DNA from: Candidatus Erabacter solicola
GTDB taxonomy: Bacteria; Vulcanimicrobiota; Vulcanimicrobiia; Vulcanimicrobiales; Vulcanimicrobiaceae
Assembly (NCBI GenBank): GCA_003136895.1
Contig: PLDY01000029.1
Location: forward strand, 1 to 59,404
Direction: 5' to 3'
Length of the DNA stretch: 59,404 bases
The translations under genes and the position numbers were made by a program. The notes under the pieces are model-generated. The model had not been told where the DNA came from, did no database searches, and worked only from the letters and a program-made list of their open reading frames with translations. Positions 8,823 to 18,000 of this stretch are shown one piece after another (within the stretch, counting starts at the first letter, position 1; every line of letters begins with the position of its first letter).

Positions 8823-9356
8823 TCACTCGATTTTCAGCGAGAGTTGCGAGGTCGCCGATGCCCCCGTTGCGGTGCGCGCCTCGAGCGTGACCGCGTACGT
8901 ACCGTGGAAGAACGACGGCGTCTGCGGCGGAATCACAAACGAGAGTCCGAAGACGCCCGGACCGCGCTTTTCGAGTGGAATCGTAAAGCCCGCGGACTTG
9001 GCCGTGACGCTTGCGATCGCCCGGCTCGTTCGCACGTTCCAGACGATCGTGTCCCCCGCGTGCGCGACGCGCGGAGTCGCCGACGCGGAATAGATCGCTG
9101 CGAGCGGCGGCGTGATGGGCGTCGCACTCGCCTGGACTTCGATCGGCGGCGCAACGCGCGCCGATGACGCAGGCGGCGCCGGAGTCGAATGCGGCGCAGG
9201 CGCCCGCGGAGGCGAGCTTTGAAGCGGTCGCGTCGTGGCCGAATGCGAACACGCGCTTGCGACCGCGAGCGCGAGCACAAGGGCTCCCACCCCAGTGGTG
9301 GAACCCGCACGCGATGGCCTATCAGCCGATTGATTTACGGCCGCTTCACGTAACAT
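8823..9356 (-). CDS. Putative lipoprotein with C-terminal Ig-like domain
   Basis: About 177 residues. A hydrophobic stretch VGALVLALAVASAC ends in a plausible lipobox (ASAC), followed by a Pro/Ala/Ser linker and one beta-rich domain (about 95-177; DTIVWNVRTS, FSFVIPPQ-like strand, TSQLSLKIE). The domain resembles those in the proteins at 13867 and 14428. No function can be assigned. Start is unclear: ATG at 9356 gives a positively charged n-region but overlaps the divergent gene that starts at 9314; a GTG at 9290 avoids the overlap but leaves no basic residues before the hydrophobic core. It converges on the starch-binding-like gene. Confidence 0.5.
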   Translation of the reverse strand: MLREAAVNQSADRPSRAGSTTGVGALVLALAVASACSHSATTRPLQSSPPRAPAPHSTPAPPASSARVAPPIEVQASATPITPPLAAIYSASATPRVAHAGDTIVWNVRTSRAIASVTAKSAGFTIPLEKRGPGVFGLSFVIPPQTPSFFHGTYAVTLEARTATGASATSQLSLKIE

Positions 9357-10252
9357 CGCTGGACGATCGCCCTTCAAAAGTGCGGAGCGCGGATGGAGGC
9401 AAGACCGTTCCGGCCGATGCTTCCTTCCGAACGTGGTTCGACGCGCTGCCCAATATCCTCGCGGGCGAGAGCCTGCGCGAACTCGTCGGGCGCACTGCCC
9501 AGGCGATCCGCACGCGCCGTCCCGTCTTGCTCGGCATGGGCGGGCACGTCATCAAGGTTGGCCTCTCCGGGATGGTCTGCGACCTGGTCCGCGGTGGTCT
9601 GATCTCCGCGATCGTCTCGAACGGTTCGGTGACGATCCACGATACCGAATTGGCGCTGGTCGGCAAGACCTCAGAAGACGTCGACGTCGCCCTGCAAGAC
9701 GGAACCTTCGGCATGTCGGGCCGAACCGCGGATTTCATTCTCGGCGCCATCTCGCGCGATCGCGCGCGCGGCATCGGACGCGCGCTTGGCGACGCGCTGC
9801 TCGCCGCCGATGCACCGCACGCCGAGAGTTCCGTGCTCGCAACGTGCGCGCGCAGCGACGTCTCGCTCTGCGTCACGGTCGCCATCGGAACCGATATCAT
9901 CCACGCCCACCCTCAAGCCGACGGGGCGGCCCTGGGCGAAGCGGCCCTGATCGATTTTCGCACGCTCTGCTCGGTCGTCGCCGATCTGCTCGACGGTGGA
10001 GTCTACTTGAACTTCGGTTCGGCCGTGCTCTTGCCCGAGGTCTTCCTCAAAGCGGTAAGCGTCGCACGCAACCTGGGACATCGCGGCGACTTCACGACCG
10101 CGGATTTCGACTTCATTCGCCAGTACCGTCCGATGACCAACGTCGTGCGCCGACCGCATCTCGGCACGGACGGCAAAGGTTTCTCGTTCACGGGACCCCA
10201 CGAGTTGCTCTTCCCGCTCTTCTGGCAAGCCGTGCGAAGCGAGTTGGGATGA
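9314..10252 (+). CDS. Conserved protein, resembles bacterial deoxyhypusine-synthase-like family
   Basis: 312 residues, cytoplasmic. It carries a glycine-rich nucleotide-binding type segment (LLGMGGHVIKVGLSGMVCDL), then ISAIVSNGSVTIHD, and GTDIIHAHPQADGAALGE, and ends near GKGFSFTGPHELL. From memory these blocks are shared with a bacterial family annotated as deoxyhypusine-synthase-like, which binds NAD and whose bacterial role is mostly unknown. I see no obvious eIF5A-like substrate, and the active lysine is not clear to me. ATG at 9314 precedes IDLRPLHVTSLDDRPSKV, the expected N-terminal block. The next gene, a glycosyltransferase, overlaps by ATGA, so they are coupled. The family name is uncertain; real coding is not. 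Confidence 0.6.
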   Translation: MAYQPIDLRPLHVTSLDDRPSKVRSADGGKTVPADASFRTWFDALPNILAGESLRELVGRTAQAIRTRRPVLLGMGGHVIKVGLSGMVCDLVRGGLISAIVSNGSVTIHDTELALVGKTSEDVDVALQDGTFGMSGRTADFILGAISRDRARGIGRALGDALLAADAPHAESSVLATCARSDVSLCVTVAIGTDIIHAHPQADGAALGEAALIDFRTLCSVVADLLDGGVYLNFGSAVLLPEVFLKAVSVARNLGHRGDFTTADFDFIRQYRPMTNVVRRPHLGTDGKGFSFTGPHELLFPLFWQAVRSELG

Positions 10253-11226
10253 CGATCAGCGTCGTCGTGCCGCTCTGCAACGAAGAAGGGAACGTCCCCG
10301 AACTCTTCGCACGCATTAGCGCCGTCCTCGACCGCGTCACGGCCGCGCGCGGCGACCGGTATGAGATCGTCGCCGTCAACGACGGTTCGCGCGACGGAAC
10401 GCTCGAAGCGCTGCGCGCGCAACAACAGACGCAGCCGCGTTTGGTCGTGGTGAATCTCTCGCGCAACTTCGGCCATCAGATCGCAGCGACCGCGGGGCTC
10501 GAAACGGCGAGCGGCGATGCGATCGTCCTGTTGGACGGCGATCTGCAAGATCCGCCCGAACTCATCGAGACCTTTCTGGCGAAGTGGCGCGAAGGCTACG
10601 ACGTCGTTTACGCGACGCGCAAGGCGCGTCGCGGCGAGAGTCCGTTCAAGATCTTTACGGCGCGCGCGTTCTACCGCATCATCCGGCGTATGACCAACGT
10701 CGAGATCCCGGTCGATACCGGCGATTTCCGTTTGATGGATCGCAAGGTCGTTGACGCGCTGGCGCAGACGCGCGAACGGCATCGCTTCCTGCGCGGCTTG
10801 GTCAGTTGGGTCGGCTTCAAGCAGATCGGCGTCGATTACGAACGCGACGCGCGCTCGTCGGGTGCGACCAAGTACCCGTTCTCGAAGATGATGCGCTTCG
10901 CGTTCGACGGCATCACCTCGTTCTCGGAAGTGCCGCTGCGCCTAGCCACCTACCTCGGCTTCATCGTGAGCGCGTTCGCATTCTTCTACACGATCGTCGT
11001 GCTGGTGTTCAAGTTTCTCGGCCGCAACGATCCGGGATACACCTCGACGATGGTCGCGATCCTATTCTTAGGCGGCGTGCAGCTGATCGGAATCGGCATC
11101 CTCGGCGAGTACGTCGGACGCATCTACGATCAGGTCAAGGGACGCCCGCTCTACCTGATCTCGAGCGTCGAGCGCGCCCCCGCCGCTGTGCCCCGGGCGT
11201 CCGAATCGGAAGCTGTCTCGAAGTAG
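10249..11226 (+). CDS. Membrane-anchored family 2 glycosyltransferase (DPM1/ArnC-like)
   Basis: 325 residues. The N-terminal GT-A domain (about 1-230) has VVPLCNEEGNVPEL, the VNDGSRDGT sugar-nucleotide site and LLDGDLQDPPE with the metal-binding Asp pair. Two C-terminal membrane helices follow (about 238-265 and 275-300). This is the layout of polyprenyl-phosphate glycosyltransferases such as dolichol-phosphate mannose synthase and ArnC, which load one sugar onto a lipid carrier at the inner face of the membrane. The GT-C enzyme at 12488 could be a downstream user of such a donor (inference). Its 3' end overlaps the convergent thymidine phosphorylase gene by 76 bp. Confidence 0.85.
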   Translation: MTISVVVPLCNEEGNVPELFARISAVLDRVTAARGDRYEIVAVNDGSRDGTLEALRAQQQTQPRLVVVNLSRNFGHQIAATAGLETASGDAIVLLDGDLQDPPELIETFLAKWREGYDVVYATRKARRGESPFKIFTARAFYRIIRRMTNVEIPVDTGDFRLMDRKVVDALAQTRERHRFLRGLVSWVGFKQIGVDYERDARSSGATKYPFSKMMRFAFDGITSFSEVPLRLATYLGFIVSAFAFFYTIVVLVFKFLGRNDPGYTSTMVAILFLGGVQLIGIGILGEYVGRIYDQVKGRPLYLISSVERAPAAVPRASESEAVSK

Positions 11227-12464
11227 ACCAGCGGCCGTTTCGGCGGCGGCGCATCGTCTAACGTAAATGCTTGAAATGCGCGGGCTGCGGCGCTCGCGAC
11301 GCTACCGTATGCGGTCGCCAGCGCTTCGCCCACGCGCACCGCATCGCCGATGCGCTTGTGCACGATCAGACCCGCGTTCGAACCGTCGGCGTCGACGAGT
11401 TCGCGTCCGAGCCGGCCGAGCGCGCCCGCGTCGATGGCGGCGACGAAGCCCTCGCGTCCGGCGTTCGCCGGCGCCGACTGCGCGTGCGGTGCGAGCCTCT
11501 CCAAAGCACCGGGCCGCATCCCTTGCGCCGCGAGCATGCGCTCGAAACGTTCGTAGGCGGCGCCGCTTGCCAGCATCGCGTCGAAGTTTGCGCCCGCGTT
11601 CTCGCCGCGCCCGCCCGCGGCCAGGAGCGCGCTGCCGAGCGTTCGCGCCAGCGCCAGCAGCCGCGCGTCGCGCCGTTCGCCGTTCAAAAAGTCGCGCGCT
11701 TCGAGCGCTTCGAGTCCCGTACCGATCGAGGTACCGAGCGGTTCTTCCATGTCGGTGACGAGCGCCACCGCGCGCCGGCCGAGCGATGCGCTGAGATCGA
11801 CCAGCCGCTGCGCGAGTTCGCGCGCGTCGTCGAGGTTCGCGAAAAAAGCGCCGCTGCCGACTTTGACGTCGTAGACGATCGCCTGCGCGCCCGCCGCGAT
11901 CTTCTTGGAGACGATCGAGGCGGCGACCAGGCCCAGCGACTGTACGGTCGAGGTGCGATCGCGCAAGGCGTACATTCGTTTGTCGGCCGGAACGAGACGC
12001 TCGCTCTGGGCGGCGATCGCGCAGCCGATCTCTCGAACCTGCGTGGCGAATCGCTCCGGCGAGAGGTCGGTGCGCACGCCCTCGATCGCCTCGAGCTTAT
12101 CGAGCGTTCCGCCGGTGTGGCCGAGCGCGCGGCCCGATAACTTCGCAACCGGAACGCCGCACGCGGCGACGATCGGCACGATAACGAGCGACGCGGTGTC
12201 GCCGACGCCGCCCGACGAATGTTTGTCGACGCAGTTCGGCGCCGGCGGCTCGAGCGTTTCGCCGCTGTCGATCATCGCACGCGTCAGCGCGGCGGTCTCG
12301 GCCACGTCAAGACCGCGCAGAAAGCAGGCCATCAGCAGCGCGGCCATCTGCGCGTCGTCGGCCTCGCCGCACTGATGCGCCGCCACGATCGCTTGCCACT
12401 CTTCGGCGCCGAGCCGGCCGCCATCGCGTTTGTGCGCGATCGCGCGCCGCATATCAAAACCCAT
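11151..12464 (-). CDS. deoA: Thymidine/pyrimidine-nucleoside phosphorylase
   Basis: 437 residues, normal family length. It cleaves thymidine (or uridine) with phosphate to the free base and (deoxy)ribose 1-phosphate. Visible motifs: CVDKHSSGGVGDTASL (phosphate-binding loop), SGRALGHTGGTLDKLE (family signature), MYALRDRTSTV and YDVKVGSGAF. ATG at 12464 leads straight into MGFDMRRAIAHKRDGG, the usual start. The deoxyribose 1-phosphate feeds DeoB encoded at 2527. Divergent from the GT-C gene with only 23 bp between starts. Its last 25 codons overlap the end of the glycosyltransferase gene on the other strand. DeoA versus Pdp specificity cannot be decided by eye. Confidence 0.92.
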   Translation of the reverse strand: MGFDMRRAIAHKRDGGRLGAEEWQAIVAAHQCGEADDAQMAALLMACFLRGLDVAETAALTRAMIDSGETLEPPAPNCVDKHSSGGVGDTASLVIVPIVAACGVPVAKLSGRALGHTGGTLDKLEAIEGVRTDLSPERFATQVREIGCAIAAQSERLVPADKRMYALRDRTSTVQSLGLVAASIVSKKIAAGAQAIVYDVKVGSGAFFANLDDARELAQRLVDLSASLGRRAVALVTDMEEPLGTSIGTGLEALEARDFLNGERRDARLLALARTLGSALLAAGGRGENAGANFDAMLASGAAYERFERMLAAQGMRPGALERLAPHAQSAPANAGREGFVAAIDAGALGRLGRELVDADGSNAGLIVHKRIGDAVRVGEALATAYGSVASAAARAFQAFTLDDAPPPKRPLVYFETASDSDARGTAAGARSTLEIR

Positions 12465-12487
12465 CGCGAGCCCGGGTTTCGCGATGG

Positions 12488-13870
12488 ATGGGGCGAAGCC
12501 CGCACCGCGTGCCCATTCCTTCGGCTCGCGGCGTCGCTTTGGCCGCGGTACCCGCCGCCTTCGCCGTGGGCGCCGCCGCCGCGCACGTGTTGCTGCATAG
12601 CGCACCCGCGCGGCTTGCGAACGATCTCGCGCAACCGCTCGTCGTCGTCACCGCTTGGGGCGCGTACGGTCTGGGCTTCTTCGCGGTGCTGGCAGCGGCC
12701 GTCGCGGCCGGCGTCGCCGGAGTGTTCGTGGCACTGTGGCCCGCATGGCGTCGCGGCAGCGGGCCCTCGTTGCGCGCGACGCTCGTCCTGGCCGCGTTCG
12801 CGCTCGCTGCCGCGCTCGCGTGGCCGGTCGTCTTTTCAAGCGACGTCTACGCCTACGCCGCCTACGGCAACGCGCTGCTGCACGGCCGCGACCCATATGT
12901 CGCGGTAGCACGCTCGTTCCACGATGCATTCGCCGATGCCGCGCGCTGGCAGTGGGGCGGCGTATCGTTTCCGGCCTGCATCTACGGTCCGGCATTCGTC
13001 GCGTTCGCAGCGCTCGCGGTGCTGCTCGGCGGCGGCAAACTCGGCGCGACGCTGTGGGTTTTGCGCATCGCGACATCGCTCGGATTTCTCGGCAGCATCG
13101 TCCTCTTGAATGCCGCGCTGGCCGGCTCGGCGCGGCGCCGGCTCGCGGTCGCCGCATTCGCGCTCAACCCGGTCGCGCTCTGGAGCGCGGCCGAAGGTCA
13201 CAACGATGTGCTCGTGCTGCTCTCCGTCTTCGCCGGCTTTCTTTGGCTGCGGCGCGGCCGCAGCGGGCTCGCCGGCTTCGCACTCGGCCTCGCGCCGCTG
13301 ATCAAAATAATCGGCGCGATCGCGGGGCCGGTCGCGCTCGTCTTCCTTTTGGTGCGTCGCGCGGCGTGGACTCGGCGCTTTGCCATCGGGCTGCTGCTCG
13401 GCTGCGCGCTCGCCGTCGCACTGATCGCCCCGTTGCAGTTGCGAGCGCTCGAGGCGCTCGGCGCGCACGGCCACTACGCGCCGAAGTTTTCGTTACAGGC
13501 GCTGCTCGGCGCGATCCCGGCGATCCTCGTTGCCTGCGCGATCGCGGCGCTCGGCGTGCGCGACGTGGCACGCGGACGTTTTTCCGGCATCGTGTGGCTG
13601 GCGATCGCCGCATGGCTTGCGATCCCCAATCCATACCCCTGGTACGCGCTGTGGATCTTGCCGGTCGCGGTCGCCGCACCGCCGGGACGCGCCGCACTCG
13701 CGCTCTGGGCGGCGACGATTTCCGGCCTGCTGCGTTATCTTCCCGAAGCGTTTGGAAACATCGACCATCTGGAAGCCGCCGTCCTGACGCTCGCGCAACT
13801 GGCACCCCTCATCTGGAGCGCGAGCCAAGTAAGCGGTAGGCTTACTGCGAAAGTGAACTCCGAAGCATGA
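12488..13870 (+). CDS. Polytopic GT-C type glycosyltransferase (MptB/GT87-like)
   Basis: 460 residues with about 11-12 membrane helices. After the second long helix comes VFSSDVYAYAAYGNALLHG followed by RDPYV; the acidic loop and 'DxYxYaxyGrxxxxGxNPY' pattern is the hallmark of lipid-linked mannosyltransferases and related GT-C enzymes, which take sugars from polyprenyl phosphate on the outer side of the membrane. Further on, ALNPVALWSAAEGHNDVLVL and LIKIIGAI are also common to this group. Sugar and acceptor are unknown. ATG at 12488 is used; an alternative ATG four bases upstream is out of frame. It overlaps the next secreted-protein gene by ATGA. Confidence 0.75.
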   Translation: MGRSPHRVPIPSARGVALAAVPAAFAVGAAAAHVLLHSAPARLANDLAQPLVVVTAWGAYGLGFFAVLAAAVAAGVAGVFVALWPAWRRGSGPSLRATLVLAAFALAAALAWPVVFSSDVYAYAAYGNALLHGRDPYVAVARSFHDAFADAARWQWGGVSFPACIYGPAFVAFAALAVLLGGGKLGATLWVLRIATSLGFLGSIVLLNAALAGSARRRLAVAAFALNPVALWSAAEGHNDVLVLLSVFAGFLWLRRGRSGLAGFALGLAPLIKIIGAIAGPVALVFLLVRRAAWTRRFAIGLLLGCALAVALIAPLQLRALEALGAHGHYAPKFSLQALLGAIPAILVACAIAALGVRDVARGRFSGIVWLAIAAWLAIPNPYPWYALWILPVAVAAPPGRAALALWAATISGLLRYLPEAFGNIDHLEAAVLTLAQLAPLIWSASQVSGRLTAKVNSEA

Positions 13871-14421
13871 CCGTCCCTTGGCTGCTGTTGGCCCTCGCAC
13901 TTGCGGTGCCGGCCGCGACCCCGGCACCGCCCGCCTCGCCGACCCCGGGCGTGGCGCCCGACGCCGTGCTCACTCCGATGCCCAGCCTAGAGCCTACTGC
14001 GAGCCCATCTCCCTCTGCGCTGCCGGGAACGACGCCGTCTGCGACGCCGAGCGTGATTCCGAGTGCGATCCCAAGTCAATGGCCGACGCGTCCGCCGTTG
14101 CCGGCGATGAATTATCAGACCGTGCCGAAACCGGCCGCGAGCGTCGATCCCGCCCAACCGGCCATCATCGAGATCGACCTCAACGAAAAGGTGCTGACCG
14201 GCGTAATCGCAATTCGCGTCATCACAAGCGCCGCCGTCGTCAAGGTCACGAGCAGCAGCAACGGACATTCGGGCGATCTTCCCCAAGTCGGTCCGGGTGA
14301 ATTTGAGGCGATCTCCAAACTGCCCAAATTGCCGTTCACGTTCTCGACCACAATTCTGTTCATTGCAACCAGCGCCGACGGCCGCAAGGCAAGTGTCAAA
14401 GTGCCGGTCAAAATCAAGTAG
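13867..14421 (+). CDS. Secreted Pro/Thr-rich protein with C-terminal Ig-like domain, copy A
   Basis: 184 residues: short signal peptide (VPWLLLALALAVPAATPA), a low-complexity Pro/Ser/Thr/Ala linker to about residue 95, then one beta-sandwich-like domain (about 97-184) starting IIEIDLNEKVLTG and ending DGRKASVKVPVKIK. No enzymatic motif. The gene overlaps the GT-C gene by ATGA and is followed six bases later by a paralogue. The extended Pro/Thr linker looks like a cell-wall or periplasm-spanning spacer, and Thr/Ser residues there might be glycosylated by the neighbouring enzymes, but that is speculation. Function unknown. Confidence 0.65.
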   Translation: MTVPWLLLALALAVPAATPAPPASPTPGVAPDAVLTPMPSLEPTASPSPSALPGTTPSATPSVIPSAIPSQWPTRPPLPAMNYQTVPKPAASVDPAQPAIIEIDLNEKVLTGVIAIRVITSAAVVKVTSSSNGHSGDLPQVGPGEFEAISKLPKLPFTFSTTILFIATSADGRKASVKVPVKIK

Positions 14422-14427
14422 GTTTTC

Positions 14428-14931
14428 GTGTCCAAATTCTTCTTTCTGATCGTCGCTTCGGCGCTCTTGGCCGTCGCCGCGGTCGCGCAACAGCCGCCGT
14501 CGCCGGCGCCGAGCCCGCTCGTCACAACGTCGAGCCCGGCGCCAACGCCGGCGGCAACGGCATCACCCACGGCGACCGCGACGCCGGCGTATCGCTTCGT
14601 CTATCTGCCGACGCCGTCGCCGGGCACGACGCCGTTCCCAGGCCCGCACCCGCCGCAGATCCTCGAAATCGATCTGAACGATCAGACGATTGTGACGCCG
14701 GGCGAACTGCGCGTGCGCGTGTTGACGAGCGTCGACGTCGTCTCGGTTGTAGCGCGCGCAGTCGGGCGCGAAATCGCGTTGCCGCGCGTTCAAGCCGGCG
14801 AGTTCGGCGGCTCGTACCAACTGCCGCAGGTTCCTTCGTTCTTGAGCGGACAGACCTTCGATGTCGACTTCGTCGCGGCCGTCGCCGACGGGCGCATTTC
14901 GACCATCACGTTGCCGCTCGGTTTGAAATAA
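14428..14931 (+). CDS. Secreted Pro/Thr-rich protein with C-terminal Ig-like domain, copy B
   Basis: 167 residues, tandem paralogue of the preceding gene: signal peptide (SKFFFLIVASALLAVAAVAQ), Pro/Thr/Ala linker, then ILEIDLNDQTIVTPG and a domain ending DGRISTITLPLGLK. The alignment ExDLNxxxxxxG ... VLTSxxVVxV ... LPxVPxF ... DGR is visible by eye against copy A and more weakly against the lipoprotein at 8823. GTG at 14428 is the start. No function can be given. The TAA stop overlaps an in-frame ATA that may begin the mfd reading frame. Confidence 0.65.
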   Translation: MSKFFFLIVASALLAVAAVAQQPPSPAPSPLVTTSSPAPTPAATASPTATATPAYRFVYLPTPSPGTTPFPGPHPPQILEIDLNDQTIVTPGELRVRVLTSVDVVSVVARAVGREIALPRVQAGEFGGSYQLPQVPSFLSGQTFDVDFVAAVADGRISTITLPLGLK

Positions 14932-15023
14932 TCGCAACCTTAGCACCCACGGTCCCGTCGCCCGCAGGCCTCGCACCGGCGCTCGTCCGCGCCCTGCCGA
15001 GTTCGAGCCGTCCGCTCGCCGGA

Positions 15024-18000
15024 TTGATCGAACGCTTGCGTCAGCACAACGCGGCCTTCGGTTTGCACGAGACGACGCAGGCCGCCCGCCCGTATCTACT
15101 CGCCGGGCTGTATCGAGCGATGCGCGCACAGTTTTGCGTCGTCGTTCCGACCGCCGATGTCGCCGAACGAACCTTCGCCGACCTCACCTACTATCTCAAT
15201 GAGGACGTTGCGAATCTGGCGCTCGTTCGTCCGCGCGAGGAGAGCGTGGGCGTGATCGAGAGCCCCTCCGAACGCAGCGCGCGGATGACGCTCTTCGCCG
15301 ATCTGGTCGCGGGAAAACCGCTCATCGCCATCGTGCCGGTCGCGGCGCTGCGACAATACGTGATGCCAAAGACGGTCTTCGCAGCGCTTTCGTTTGAACT
15401 GGGCGCCGGCGACGAATACGGTTTCGAAGCGCTGCAAGAACGCTTGTACCTGCTCGGCTATCACCGCAGCGACGTCGTTTCGGCAGCCGGGGAGTATGCG
15501 GTGCGGGGCGGCATCCTCGATCTCTGGGCGGCGAGCGCGGCGGCGCCCGCGCGCGTCGAGTTCTTCGGCGACGCGATCGAGAGTCTGCGCGCGTTCGATT
15601 TGACGACACAGCGCAGCACCGAAGCCCTCGAGCGTCTGGCGGTCGCGCCGTGGAGCGAGATTCCGCGCGATGACGCTTCGCGCGAATCTGTTCTCGCGCG
15701 CATCGAGGGGAGTCCCGGCACGGTCTCGGCGGCGCGCGCCTACATCGCGAGCGGTGCCGATATTCCCGAAGCCTGGCTGCCACTCGCCTACGACGAACGC
15801 CAGACGCTGCTCGACTATTTCGACAGCGAGGCGTTGGTCGTACTCGAAGAGCCCGCGATGCTGGCGACCATCGAGCGAGGCCTCGACGACGACCGCTCGC
15901 GCGAGGAACAAGTCCTACTCGCCGCGGTCGAATCGGGCGAGCTCTCGGTCGACGAAGATGCGGTCGGCGAAGCGCTGCTGGCCGACGTGGTCGCACCGCA
16001 TCCCAGCCTCGGATCGCTTGAAGCGACGTTCGCGCTGCGACGTACGCTCGTGATTCCGGGCGCGATCGAAGGCGGAGCGACGCCCTGGCTTCCGCGCACG
16101 CTCGAAACGTTCGCCATCGAGACGCGACCGGCGGAGCACTTCAACCGCCAGATCGATCTCTTTCTCGCGACCATCAGCGAGCGCGTCGCCGCCGGCGAAA
16201 CGGTCGCGCTCGTCTCGTCAGGCGCCTCGCGTCTGGTCGAGATGCTGCGCGGCGCTGGTTTGAGCGTCGAGCGCAGCGCGTCGCTGTTGCATCTGCGCGA
16301 GAGCGGCGCGGCCTCGTTCGTCGGCGCGCGCCCCGGGATGACGCGCGGCGGTGTCGTCTTCGTCGACCAAGGCAACGTCGAAGCCGGCTTCGCAATTCCG
16401 GGGCTACGCTTGCACGTGCTCGGCGATCGCGAGATCTTCGGTCAACCTTCCAAACGCGTCAAGTTGCGTGCGGTCAAGGAAGGCGTCCCGGTCACGCTCG
16501 CCGATCTCAAGGTCGGCGATCACTTGGTGCACGCGGTGCACGGCATCGCTCAATACCTCGGCTTGCGCACCGAGAAAATCTTGGGCGCGACGCAAGACTA
16601 CCTCTACTTCAAGTACGCGGGCACCGATACCATGCTCGTTCCCGTCACCCAGATGCATCAGGTCACGAAGTACGGCGCGAACGAAGGCGTAGCGCCGCGC
16701 CTCTCCAAGATGGGCGGCTCCGACTGGGCGCGCACCAAGACCCGCGTCTCCGAGAATCTGGCGAAGATCGCCGACGGGTTGGTCAAACTCTATGCCGAAC
16801 GCGAACTCGCGAGCGGCCGTGCGTTCGGGCCCGACACGCCGTGGCAAGCCGAACTCGAGGAGGCCTTCCCCTACGAGCCGACGCCCGACCAAGCGAAAGC
16901 GATCGATGACACCAAGACCGATATGGAACGCGGCCGCCCGATGGATCGCCTCGTCTGCGGCGACGTCGGATATGGCAAGACCGAAGTTGCCGTTCGCGCC
17001 GCGTTCAAGGCGGTTGCCGATCGCTGTCAAGTCGCGGTGCTCGTGCCGACGACCTTGCTCGCGGCGCAGCACCACCGCACGTTCTCGACGCGCTTCGCGA
17101 GTTTTCCGGTGCGCATCGAAGAACTCTCGCGCTTCAAGACAAAAAAAGAGCAGCAGTCGATTCTCAAGGATCTCGCCGATGGAAAAGTCGACGTCGTCGT
17201 CGGCACGCACCGGCTCTTGCAGAAAGACGTCGTCTTCAAAAACTTGGGCTTGATCGTGGTCGATGAAGAGCAGCGCTTCGGCGTCATGCACAAGGAGCGG
17301 CTCAAGACGATGCGCGCGTCGGTCGACGTGCTCACGCTCTCGGCGACGCCGATTCCTCGCACGTTGCATATGTCGCTGCTCGGTATGCGCGATCTCTCGC
17401 TGATTCAGACGGCGCCGAAGAATCGCATGTCGATCAAAACGGTCGTCGTTCCGGCTTCGGATGCGATCGTGCAAAAAGCGATCGCGCAAGAGCTGGACCG
17501 CGGCGGCCAAGTCTACTACTTGCACAACCGCATCGAGTCGATCTACGGAGTCGCGCGCGCACTCGAACAACTCGTTCCGAAGGCACGCGTCGCGATCGGT
17601 CACGGGCAGATGTCCGAATCCGAGCTCGAACCAATCATGGCGAGTTTCATCGAAGGCGAAATCGACATTCTGGTCGCGACCACGATCATCGAGAACGGGA
17701 TCGATATTCCCAACGTCAATACGATCGTTGTGAACGACGCCGACAAGTTCGGTTTGGCGCAGCTCTATCAGTTGCGAGGCCGGGTCGGGCGCTCGAACCA
17801 TCAGGCCTATGCCTATCTGTTGTATCAGGCGCACAAGGCGCTCAGCGAAGATGCGAAAGCGCGACTCGAGGCGATTCGCGAGTTCGCCCATTTGGGAAGC
17901 GGCCTGCAAGTCGCGATGCGCGATCTCGAGATTCGCGGAGCGGGAAACTTGCTCGGCGCCGCGCAGTCGGGCTTCATCGGAGCGGTCGGCTTCGAAACGT

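Noticed and set aside
9164-9313. N-terminal extension of the deoxyhypusine-synthase-like protein
   Set aside because: Low-complexity and Arg-rich; the conserved N-terminal block begins just after ATG 9314.
12655-13839. Long Arg-rich plus-strand frame inside the GT-C gene
   Set aside because: It is an out-of-frame shadow of the membrane protein, without recognisable motifs.
16404-17909. 500-codon minus-strand frame opposite mfd
   Set aside because: Shadow of mfd; no start context or motif.
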